The notes under the pieces: generated by a model | The model's database searches: none | What the model saw: only the letters and a program-made list of their open reading frames with translations | Told to the model about the DNA's origin: nothing | Shown: piece after piece, positions 9,091 through 18,446 of the stretch | Position numbering within the stretch: the stretch's first letter is position 1 | Layout of the letters: each line of letters starts with the position of its first letter | Translations under genes and position numbers: made by a program | Assembly (NCBI GenBank): GCA_013054445.1 | Contig: JAAMPI010000899.1 | Coordinates: 1-23,354 of the forward strand | Reading direction: 5' to 3' | Length of the DNA stretch: 23,354 bases | From: Cudoniella acicularis | Taxonomy: Eukaryota; Ascomycota; Leotiomycetes; Helotiales; Helotiaceae

Positions 9091-9433
9091 TTAGAGGGTG
9101 GGGTTTGTGACAATAGGTAATTTGAGGAAATAGAGTATGGTTGTAAAGGTAGCCAGCCATTGCGCCACAATATAGTTGTCGTTCGGACGGGGGAAGAAGA
9201 AAAGGCCAATGCGGAGTTCGTGTACCTGATCAGCAGGAGGCATAAGTTGTAACCTTGTAAAGAGCGCTGGCGAGGAGCTCAAGACCTTAACAAATATTAA
9301 CGATGAGGGCGTAGGATATAACTAACGACCTGTTATCAGAAAAGCGCAAGTAATCCACAGGCCAGTATTCTCCTTCGATGTCTGGGGTTGAGCCCATTGG
9401 GGATTCCGGTCTGGTGGCAGCCATATTTTGCAT
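9091..9433 (-). pseudogene. Possible N-terminal remnant of the MFS transporter
   Basis: Read on the minus strand, an ATG at 9433-9431 opens a short hydrophilic frame (RPESPMGSTPDIEGEYWPVD) that closes after about 50 codons. Further down, in another frame, comes VHELRIGLFFFPRPNDN followed by AQWLATFTTILYFLKL and a stop at 9091. The order acidic/hydrophilic head, then P-R/T-P-x-D followed by a W and a hydrophobic helix is what precedes TM1 in Hol1-like MFS proteins (usual form PxPxxDPxDPxNW). This is a weak match by eye: the DP-NW part is missing and the two pieces do not splice cleanly. If right, it is the 5' end of the gene whose remainder starts at 6890. It could also be unrelated noise. Confidence 0.25.
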
Positions 9434-10544
9434 TGTGGTGAGTCGTTGAGATAACGATGTGTCCGAGTGGACGGGAGCACGTGTGGTGTCTCACAAGTCC
9501 ATAAACATCATGTTGTTACAGTTTTCGCAACCTGCAACATTTCGAGAAATCTTCCTAGTGAAGCCTTATCGCACTTCAAAATAATGACAAATAGTAATCG
9601 GTTCAGTAGTATCGGGGGAGGCCCGGGCTTCCCAAATGTGACCGGCGATGCTTACAGAAAAAGACAAACTTTTTCAATCAAAGCGCTCCACCAAGATACC
9701 CAATAATAATTATTCTTACCACACGTTGGTATCGAGCTGCAGTACAGCGAGGCCAGTGTAGAACAAACGGCTGTGCACGGACCGAGATTAAGCCCTCTTT
9801 TTGCTCGGCGATAAGCGAAAAGGGGCTGCGGGTGAGGTTTCGCGACGCGAACGGGATAATGACCCCCTCACTAAAGTATACAAAGTATTGGAACCAACTC
9901 AAGACCACGAAGTACGCAATACACTGCATTCAAGGCGCTATCCCACACGGAGATACTCTCCTTATGTCCAGACCGCAAGAAAACTTACGAGAAGTTTGGT
10001 ACCCCCATCTATGGAACGATCGAGACCCTTGGAGCGCCATTTAGTATGTAGGACTCAAATCCGTGCTAAGTCCACGGGCGTCCATCATCGGTATGTGATT
10101 TAATTGGTGCCATTGCGATTTCATCTAAAACAGGTCTGACGCCCCTCTAGCACGTTTCCGTTAGGCGAAATGGCACAACGGAGCCAGACTGCCGCACGTG
10201 ACAAGGCGGGACACGATCCTTTCTCCAATTTATAGACGTGAACTATGATTTTTTCTCGAACTCGGATGCTGTGGGAATGCAAATTTGATTTTTTGAGATT
10301 ATGCTTCTGTAAGTATCAGCATTTTCATTTGGAAGATTACATAATAGGTACGCCAAGACGACAGCTTAAAATACCCGGCTATAGATATCAGTTATTTCAC
10401 CCGCACCTGGTCTTCTGCCAAAGTCCACATTTTTATTCTCAATGTGCGGGACTGAGACTAATGCAGGAAACCATGGTTGGAATTCAGCGCTTGTCTGCAG
10501 GCACGGACTCTAGGATTGATCCTTTCCATTGGTCATCGTCCTAG
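9434..10544. other. Intergenic region, no gene recognised
   Basis: About 1.1 kb without supported coding sequence on either strand; short open frames here have no recognisable motif and poor composition. A CACGTG palindrome-bearing site lies at about 10195. The right end is the upstream region of the Dal5-like transporter. Confidence 0.5.
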
Positions 10545-10568
10545 TTATTGGGTTATTGGGTTATTGGA
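10545..10568 (+). promoter_or_regulatory. Triple CCAAT-type repeat in the promoter of the Dal5-like transporter
   Basis: Three 8-nt tandem units, TTATTGGG, TTATTGGG, TTATTGGA, put ATTGG (CCAAT on the other strand) three times at exact 8-nt spacing, about 220-245 bp before the ATG at 10790. A further CCATTGG lies at 10526-10532. CCAAT is the binding core of the fungal HAP/CBC complex; the function here is inference. Confidence 0.4.
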
Positions 10569-10789
10569 GGGTCCGAAGTGTGTTCATGACATGAATCAGA
10601 TTCTATTCACATGGCCACTATACTCGCCGCCACTTCAATCCATTTCTAGCACGCCATATTGACTTTCCTAGGGAAATGTCAACTCTCTTTCTCCAAAAGA
10701 AAATCGTAACGAGATCCTTGAGTATAAGTGGCGTTGCTTTCGCACCATGGAAAGTCGATCTGTAGCTTTCACGGTTCCAATCTGACAAC

Positions 10790-13071
10790 ATGTCTTCCGA
10801 AAAGATCCCCAGCGATGGTTCCGACACCCAATCCATCAACGAGAAAAATGCTGCCTTGAATGATACACCAAGAGCACTTCTCGATGACGCGGAAATTGTC
10901 ACGGAAAAGGGCAACGTTGTCACCAAAGATGGTGTCGTTTTCTCTTCACGAGAGAGCGAAGACAGTCTTTCGGCAAATATCTTCCAGGATCCCGAGGTTA
11001 AAGCCTATTACGTTGGCATTTACGAGAAGTCGCAGTACGAATGCCGTCATGTGTTTGATGCTGATGCTACATGGACCAAAGAAGAAGAAAAGGCCGTTAT
11101 TCGAAAGCTTGATTGGCGTGGTATGTATTGCTGATATATTTGGTGTTTGCGCGAACCATTTTCTACTCAACTTGTGCTAACTGAATTACTTTAGTCTGCC
11201 TGTGGGCTTGTGTTATGTTCTTCAGTCTCCAAATCGATCGAGGAAACTTAGTCAATGCTGTTTCTGGAACATTGCTAACGGACCTCAAACTCAGCACCAA
11301 TGGTTAGTACATTCTCAAATTCTCTTCGTTCCCAAAATTAACGCAGCACTGCTTCTATCTTGAAAACTGCTCTAACCATCATTTCAGATTACAATCTCGG
11401 CAACACAGTGTTTACTACCTCCTTCCTCCTAGCTGAACTGCCGTCTCAATTGATTTCCAAAAAGATGGGTCCCGACCGTTGGATTCCTACTCAAATGGTT
11501 CTTTGGTCTATCGTTGCAGTTTCTCAAGCGGCCCTCACAGGCAGGCAATCGTTCCTTATAACTCGGTCACTGCTAGGAATATTAGAAGGAGGCTTCATTC
11601 CGGATATTGTCTTGTGGTTGTCCTACTTCTATACCTCCAAAGAGCTTCCTATTCGATTGAGTTTCTTTTGGACTGCTTTGAGTGTCACTGGCGTAGCGAC
11701 GGCGCTTGCAGCCTTCGGCATCTTTCACCTCGAGGGAGTTCATGGCATTGCCGGTTGGAGGTAAGTGGTTAGATCAGAAATATACCGAGCATGTCTGCTA
11801 ATACCTCCTCCCTCAGATGGCTGTTCCTCATTGAGGGTCTCGTTACGCTCTCTCTCGGTGTCGCATCCTTCTTCCTCATGCCAGCCTCGGCAGTGCAAAC
11901 AAAAACATGGTACCGCCCCAATGGATGGTTCACTGACCGCGAGCTTACCATCGTGGTAAATCGTGTGTTGAGAGACGATCCAAGCAAGGGTTCGTAATAT
12001 TCGCATTTCCTTCTTGAGGCTTGGCACATGGAGAGCAATTGAACTAACTCTATGATATTAGGTGACATGCACAACCGTCAAGCAATTACCCCTAGGCGCC
12101 TTTGGAACGCTGCAAAGGATTATGACCTCTGGCCTGTAAATACTTCCCTGCTTCCAAACAACCGATACAATCATTCTAACTTTACTTCAGATTTATGCCC
12201 TTGGCCTTATTTGCTTCATCCCTCAGACCCCACCTGCCAATTACCTGACCTTGACCTTCAAGAGTCTCGGGTTCAGCACTGTAAGCTCTTATTCCAAAGC
12301 CTGTGCTCGGGGATTTAGCTAACCATCTTTAGTTCAACACCAATCTTCTCACAATCCCTTCAGCCATCACTCATATAATCACTCTACTCGGTATCACATG
12401 GTTGAGCGAGAAAATTGGCGAACGTGCTTTGGTCGGCGCATTACAACCTCTCTGGACACTTCCATGTATCATTGCTTTTCTCACGTGGAAAGGATTTATG
12501 GTCAAGGTCTGGCCATCGTACGTCTTGGTCAATGTTTTGCTCAGTTACCCATACTGCCATGCAATTAACGGTTCGTGGAAAAAATGTCTCGGGTTTTGAA
12601 ATGATATACTGATCAACGAATTAGTTGGGTGGGCCTCCAGAAACTCGAACAACGTCGGTTCCCGTAGTGTTTCTACCGCTTTGTACAACAGTAAGTTCAT
12701 TAACCTTCGCTTCTCACCTGCACACAGACCTAATCATGCAAAATCAGTGTTCGTCCAAGTCGGAGGTATCATCGCCTCACAGGTTTACCAAGCCAGTGAT
12801 AAGCCTCTCTACAAGGCCGGCAATCATGTCCTACTCTACATCAACATCTTATCGCTTTTTTTGTTCATCTTCGCCAAGGTGTACTATGTCCTCAAGAACA
12901 AAAGCCGTGACAAGAAGTGGAATGCTCTCACCGCTGAGGTATGTATTTAATTATCTTTGTCTGAAATGGAATAAGTTGTATACTAACGGTGCTCACTAGC
13001 AACGAAGAGACTACACACGAAACACCACCGACAAGGCTAGTAGAAGATTGGATTTCCGATTTACTCATTAA
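10790..13071 (+). CDS. MFS anion:cation symporter family transporter (Dal5/TNA1-like)
   Basis: Ten exons: 10790-11120, 11195-11302, 11388-11760, 11817-11989, 12062-12135, 12191-12280, 12333-12570, 12625-12690, 12748-12938, 13000-13071; all nine introns are GT..AG, 52-85 nt, and every junction keeps frame, giving 571 residues. Family hallmarks: a long acidic cytosolic N-terminus ending [15 protein letters not shown]1 with [14 protein letters not shown], loop motif [20 protein letters not shown]4 [18 protein letters not shown], and the TM5-6 signature [10 protein letters not shown]. The second half has a central loop ([24 protein letters not shown]) then six more helices. Relatives import allantoate, nicotinate, pantothenate, vitamins or other organic anions with protons at the plasma membrane; the substrate here is not determined. 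It looks intact, unlike the MFS relic upstream. Start chosen as the first ATG giving the family-type N-terminus. Confidence 0.92.
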
Positions 13072-13470
13072 GGGCAATTATTATTTGAAATTGGAATCGA
13101 TTAGACACCTCTTAATCGATGCGGGTGGACTTGGGGTTCAGGTGAAAATAGATGGAAGCAGAAATATGAAGACGTTCGTTAAAGTCTGGCACCTCGATCG
13201 TCGCTTGTCAACTTTAATATAATCTCTTAATATGTAATTTCGTATAGCCAAATTGTATATATTCGTACATTTAGCTCTAATATTCGTAGTAGCCTCAACA
13301 ATTGTTGTCTACAGGCATATTTCATAACGTGTTTTGACTGTTCATCTATGTATGTTTGGCCGCCTCTACATGAGCTTAAATCTTGCCTCAAATTCGCGAC
13401 TACACAGCTTCATTCACGCATCCTCTACTTCCCTATTTCAATTTTCAAGCCATAACTCCTCTCTCCTTAA
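13072..13470. other. 3' flank of the transporter, no gene recognised
   Basis: AT-rich 3' untranslated-type sequence with several ATATATTCGTA-like stretches, then about 150 nt of C/T-rich sequence leading into the scrap at 13471. No RNA gene or repeat recognised. Confidence 0.4.
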
Positions 13471-13782
13471 ATTCGTATCACCTCTAAACCCACCCATGCC
13501 TCCCTCCCTGACTTCACCGCCCAGCCCAAAAATCACTATCTCAGCAACGCTCTCCCACCCACTATCTTCCTCGCCAAACTCCAAAACTCCCCTCAACCCA
13601 TTGTACAGTACCTCCACGATAGTTTCGTCCAATCAAACTAAATCTACCTATCAGCACCCCACCTCCCCAATCTCTGCAACAACAGAATAGAGCAAATTCG
13701 TTCAGCCCGAAGAGGTATCATGCACCCTATCACTGTCCTCAACCTAAATATTGATCTTCTTACCCTAAAAACGGGGCTGTAA
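13471..13782 (+). pseudogene. Gene scrap of unknown family
   Basis: One frame has protein-like content over about 100 codons: SLPDFTAQPKNHYLSNALPP, TIFLAKLQNSPQPIVQYLHD, then an in-frame TAA at 13639-13641 (a C-to-T change from CAA would give it), then PHLPNLCNNRIEQIRSARRG and TVLNLNIDLLTLKTG before a second TAA at 13780-13782. The frame is closed upstream at 13468-13470. I do not recognise the family; it may be an internal exon of a dead gene. The other frames over the same bases look like low-complexity Ser/Pro sequence and are judged shadows. Confidence 0.35.
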
Positions 13783-14189
13783 CGAAGACACATGTGAAGG
13801 TTGGTATCAAGGTAGGAGAAAATAGCGAGAAGAAATACTTTTACTAGAGGAATCACAAGAGGGGGAAACATGCTATAAGGTGGCGGCCAATAGGGAACTT
13901 TGGTCTAACGAGGCCTGGGATCATAAGTCTGTGTCTTATCCGCTACGCTGCCACCAGGTGCGTCCTCCCCCGGAGCGGAATATACGTTTATCCAGAGGAA
14001 CACTAAAACCACGCTTCGCTGTTTATATATAATTAAACTACTTTATCATTTAATTACACCACAACCACGATACTAGAAGGTACTATTTTTGATTCTACTA
14101 ATAAAGGAACCCTTAGGCCTAATTCTAAGCTACTATATACGAAAGAGGACGTATTTCACCCTATAGAATTACCTAACTAGGGCTAGTAA

Positions 14190-14345
14190 ATCAACCTGCC
14201 AGACCACACCTCTCCCGACGACCCTATCACTTTGTTTACGATATACTATACGCCTAAAATCATAGATATAATAGCTAAGAGGACAAACGAATATATACGA
14301 GAGCCTATTAACGATTCCTTATCTTATATACGAGTAAATCAGTAG
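14190..14345 (+). mobile_element. Fragment of a piggyBac-like (DDE_Tnp_1_7) transposase
   Basis: A single frame reads LPDHTSPDDPITLFTIYYTP followed by KIIDIIAKRTNEYIREPIND and ends at a TAG (14343-14345). The pattern P-x-x-L-F-x-x-x-(F/Y)(F/Y)T-x-x-(I/L)(I/L)-x-x-I-(A/V)-x-x-TN-x-Y is the start of the catalytic region of fungal piggyBac-type transposases. Stops lie just upstream and downstream in frame, so it is a dead fragment. Flanking sequence is AT-rich with ambiguous bases at 14479-14506, consistent with collapsed repeats. Confidence 0.45.
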
Positions 14346-15460
14346 TATATAACGAGCCTGAGGTCAGAAGTCTAGTTCTTATAAGGCATTTTATAAGTAT
14401 ATTAAAAATCAAAAATCGTAAACTTTAAAAAGATAGTTAATAAATAATATCTTTATCTTCTAAAACTCGCGATTATTTNTNTTATANACTATAANTATTC
14501 TTAGTNATTTTATAATATTCAAGTGATCATAATAGCTTTCGTTTTCGAAAGCCTGAAAGCGGGGTCACGACGCCTAGAAATCGCTTAAAAGTAGCCTGAA
14601 AACACAGACTTAGCTGATCAGGCTCGTAAGAGTGATCACGCCTGGGCTTAACGTTTTCAATAGAATATGTGACCTAATCTTAAGAGCTAATACTATTATC
14701 ATGATACTTTAAGGACCAATAAAAATAATAGATATTGTCATTTACGAAATACTTAGAGAAGGACAAAGCAATAAAATGCTTATCATTAAGAAAGGTAGGA
14801 AATTAGAGGTAATTATAAAACGATATAAGAGTCATTACAAAATCCATCTCAATCTTCCTCTAGACACTTCACTGCTTTCCTAACTTTGTATTTTCACATT
14901 TGCAATGGCGGCAAGTGATTTCCTGGAGTTGTGGACCGTTGATTAATAGGCGATGTGCATTTTGGTTCTGACCTGAGTTACGGTTCTTGGGGTGGTCGAT
15001 TTTGTATAGGTCGATTTTGTATAGTAAGAAGAGATACTTATTAGAGATAAGACTCATGTAATGCAGCCTGATGAAGAATTCAATTGTGAGTAAGCAAGTA
15101 AATAACAGCCTCTTCTCGCGGTGTGGATTTAAAGATTATAGGAATAAATGAGAAATCTTTATGACATCGTACAATGACTAAGTCCGACCAAAAAATACCG
15201 TTAATGACTGACTCCGACCATTTTCCCTAGGGAAGCCTATCAGCTCCTAGCAGTTATTAAATTTTATATCTAATATAATTAATATATCATCGAGTGTTTA
15301 TATACCTAGTTTTATGTCTTCTGAGCCAGTAGTAGTGGCGAATGCAGCCGGTTTGCACTACAGTCTAACACTCGCTAAAAATGAAGCTATTCCTAGCTGT
15401 TAATTTATGCTACTTGTGAAGCCTTATTTCCCCTTCGTCTTTTCGTTCCTCTTCTTCTGT
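14346..15460. other. AT-rich repeat-like region, no gene recognised
   Basis: Five ambiguous bases lie between 14479 and 14506. At 14522-14640 a block of higher GC content is bounded by AGTGATCA at both ends and may be a small MITE-like element. A 15-nt unit GTCGATTTTGTATAG is tandemly duplicated near 14996-15025. Two 18-nt near-copies, AATGACTAAGTCCGACCA (15173-15190) and AATGACTGACTCCGACCA (15203-15220), lie 30 bp apart. CGAGTGTT near 15290 faces AACACTCG near 15370. No coding sequence recognised. Confidence 0.45.
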
Positions 15461-16704
15461 TTAGAGTTTCCTTCCTGGATTGAAAATCTAGCGAAAAGAA
15501 TCAGCCCTGGTGCATTTTTTAATGAGTACTACAGCAGTGTGTTAGCTTACCTGGAACTCACACAACATATCCTCATCTACGCACATTATTGCGCCTGCAT
15601 TATCCCCTTCCCAAGAATTTGGTGCGCTAGATATCGTGACGAGTTCCCTTTTTGGTGTCATAAATTCGTACCACTTTTCAACAACCTGATTGGATCGGCA
15701 TATTAAATCCAAATTATGCTTTTGAAGGAACCTAGAAATATTGTCTGGACCGAATTTCAATGCGACACCGTGGTCGTTCTTGTCCCAACCAGCAATATTA
15801 GGGTCGGGGTCGGACCACAACCAATCACACATTGGACCACAGTCAGGGATCTAACAATACTAGTTAGAGCTCTGGCTCCATCTCTATAAAGTAGAAGAAG
15901 ACAAATAATGAAATATTATAACTGACTTCAGTTGGGCGTAGAATCATTTGGAACTGGTCCACGTTAAGTTTAGGGGAAAGCCCACCATGAATTACGAAGA
16001 GCGAGCTTCCCACAATCGCCGCAATAGGTAAGTAGTTGAAGCAGTCGATAAAACCCATCCAGGTCCTCGAATTGTATCTCTTTTGACATTCGTCATAGAA
16101 TCCAAAGACTTCAGTCATACGACTGATTTCATGATTGCCACGCAAGAGAAAGAGATTTTCTGGGAACTTTATCTTATAGACAAGCAGAAGATTGATTGTC
16201 TCTATAGACTGCTTTCCTCTATCAATGTAATTGCCAAGGAACAAGTTGTTTACCTCTGGAGGAAGTCCAGCATAGTCGAAGAGTTGCAGCAGATCATGGT
16301 ATTGGCCGTTATATTACTGGCGATCTAAATTTGCAAGAAGCTGTCAGTGACGCGTCCAGAAAACTTGAAACAAAAGCTAGTTTAGGGGCAAGCTTGATAG
16401 GTCTATAAAATTTGATAGGAGGCTCAAGTTCTAGGAGAATTGGCTGTATAAGAAGAATTTCTCGAGCCTTCGAGCATAGATAGTGAATCTCCCTTTCTTG
16501 TAGTTGTACTTGCGTACCCTCTACACTTCCTCTAGCTTTCCAATTATCTCATCCAGATCAACCCCGAAAAAGAGATTTGGCGGTGTATCCTGTACCGTCG
16601 CTTGGGCCATCTTTGAAGAAAGGTCTTCCTGCACCGGATTCGCGGTTGATTGTGGGACCTCCTTTTTTTTTAAGTTCATTCTCATTGTTCTCGTTCTCTG
16701 ACAT
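15461..16704 (-). pseudogene. Degenerate PP1-type serine/threonine phosphatase domain
   Basis: On the minus strand the PP1 catalytic domain is recognisable almost end to end. Head: [13 protein letters not shown], then after a break [16 protein letters not shown] and QPILLELE; core: [53 protein letters not shown]; after an intron (15926-15851) [60 protein letters not shown]; after a second intron (15550-15488) IFNPGRKL and the stop. Lesions: TAG at 16521-16523 plus a frameshift, and a disrupted GDxHG region with a TAA at 16314-16316. Relative to PP1 numbering, D92 is N, R221 is H, H248 is N and Y272 is S, while D95, R96, N124, H125 and H173 remain. Active PP1 dephosphorylates Ser/Thr with two metals; this copy could not. 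A Met at 16704 (MSENENNENEL) could start a separate gene, but the upstream domain runs straight into it. Confidence 0.8.
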
Positions 16705-17562
16705 AGTCCTGCTCGATATATGATTATTTGTCGTAATTGGCTGTAGATTGACTTTCAAAGTCTTGTTTGGTAACGACTGCGCGCTTTGATTTGGGGGTGG
16801 TGTAAAGTGTGTTGCATTTTCATCGGCGGAACAGTCAAGAGCTTCGTCTCCATCACTTCCGTCCTTGTCAAGGATCCCTTTACTGCCTAGCTCCCCCACG
16901 TATGCTTTGATAAGACCCTTCTTCTTCTGCAACGCAGGCAACGGGAAACTTTCTTCTAACAGCTGCCGCCGAAGCTCCCTCCAAAATTCCCTATCGTCGT
17001 TCTCATAAGCTGTCCATACAGATCCGTCTCCTTTAGTGCCCATGCTTACCATCGTATTGGTGATAATCCAATTGATCGACTAACGTATATCCTTCAAATC
17101 GTCCCCTTGATTCTGCAGCTGTTTCTCCACCCGTCCTAATCCTCCTAGTATATAGAGCTTCAAATTCATGCTGATAGCCGTTGTATAGGCAGATATCTTG
17201 AGTCTGATATCTACAAGATTCTTTTGCTCTCCATTCCAGACAAATATGAACTTTTGCCATACCTGCTTGCCCTTCTTTTTTTTCGTCTCCTAGGACATTA
17301 TACTTTTGCAGACAATTGTCAATAGCCCGCAGAATATGTTTACAGTCAGCAATATGCTCATCAAGTTCTTTCCGTTGTTCTTTATTTTCGGCATCGGTAG
17401 CTTGGGATATCTCGGCTGAACCCGTCGGAGAACCTTGTATAGGCTCCTAACCTCACAGGTAAGGTCATCGTGCCCGCCGCAGCCTTGTTTCGCGCCCTGG
17501 AATGTGTTCCATGCGAGTTGGAGGATCACAATTATATCCCCTGCCGATATTCCAAAGCTCAT
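16705..17562 (-). pseudogene. MSFG-type N-terminal domain of fungal STAND/NLR-like proteins, apparently fused to the PP1 domain
   Basis: From ATG 17562 (minus strand) the protein starts MSFGISAGDIIVILQLAWNT and continues CEVRSLYKVLRRVQ, the standard opening of the helical N-terminal domain seen in many fungal NACHT/ankyrin and related signalling proteins. The frame then breaks near 17410-17420 and continues in another frame as EISQATDAENKEQ, HIADCKHILRAIDNCLQKYN; breaks again at an A8 run (17276-17283) and continues KKGKQVWQK, VDIRLKISAYTTAISMNLKL, GRVEKQLQNQGDDLKDIR, then an in-frame TAG (17080-17082; CAG with C-to-T) and SINWIITNTMVSMG, REFWRELRRQLLEESFPLPA. After it comes a polar linker with no stop that reads directly into the PP1 segment. 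Its role would be protein interaction or signalling. It is dead as sequenced; some frameshifts in A runs could be sequencing errors, the TAG less likely. Confidence 0.65.
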
Positions 17563-18446
17563 TTCTTCTCTTGAGGATCAAAATCTTGACGAGGCTGCGG
17601 GCGTGGTCTGAGAAGCGGAGGTTCGTGACTCGTGAGACATTGCGGCCGTTATTGCTGTTCGAGGGATACGAGTACAGACATGAGCGGGAGTAGAATCGGA
17701 AGGCCTACAAAATCCTTTTCCAATGTTGTTATGACCGCTTAGAAGTGGTATGAGGAGCATTGGATCTTGGTTCGTCGTAATGGGTGCAGCCTTATTTGAT
17801 ATAGCACGTGTTCGTGCAGGTCAGCCTCACTTCCTAGAAGCATCGGATTCCTATAGGCTAACCCGCCAAAGTGTTTCAGATTTTAAAACAGGAGAAAGAA
17901 GAAAAAGAGGAACAAAATGTTAAAAAATATAGATTTTTTTTTATAGAAAAAAAAACCAATTTAAATAACATAAAAATTTTATTAAAAGAAAATAGATAAA
18001 ATTATAATAAAAGTATATAATTTTATATTACTTTATTGTATTTGATATCTAGTACTTATCAATACTTTACAGACTTAACTTATAATAAAAATACCGATTT
18101 ATTTTAATATTTTGTTAGTACCAGAGCTAGTATAGGGGTTGAAGCATTCCTCTGCATATCTAGGTGATACAAGTAAGTAGTAGAGAGTGATGAAAATACT
18201 AACACTCGAAATAGAATAACCTACTAGACCCTCACCCGGCGTCGGAAATATAAGATGTATTAACTGATTCTTTTTCCGTGAAATTTAGCCCCTTGAGAAG
18301 ACAGGTAGATGTGAGTATGTGAGCTCAGGGCTATCATCTCAGTACGATTACACTACAAACACGAGGCCGGAAAACTTGCCAGGCTCTAAACCTCATTCTT
18401 ACATATAATACTCTAGATAGTAAAAATTGATTTGATTATCGTGTCC
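17563..18446. other. Intergenic region with a strongly AT-rich core, no gene recognised
   Basis: The part 17920-18120 is almost pure A/T with runs of T and A (for example nine T at 17934-17942), consistent with decayed repeat or a nucleosome-poor spacer. A palindrome-like CACGTGTTCGTG lies near 17805. No reading frame with recognisable content. Confidence 0.5.

Noticed and set aside
9801..10103. 100-codon open frame in the large gap
   Set aside because: Basic, low-information sequence with two overlapping alternatives in other frames; no recognisable motif.
10245..10544. 99-codon open frame before the CCAAT repeats
   Set aside because: No domain and not conserved-looking; lies in the likely promoter of the transporter.
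13900..13990. tRNA-like stretch on the minus strand (GCGTAGCGGATAAGACA, ACTTATGATC)
   Set aside because: Resembles a D arm and anticodon loop, but the anticodon stem does not pair and there is no B box.
15407..15706. 99-codon plus-strand open frame
   Set aside because: Antisense to the PP1 C-terminal exons.
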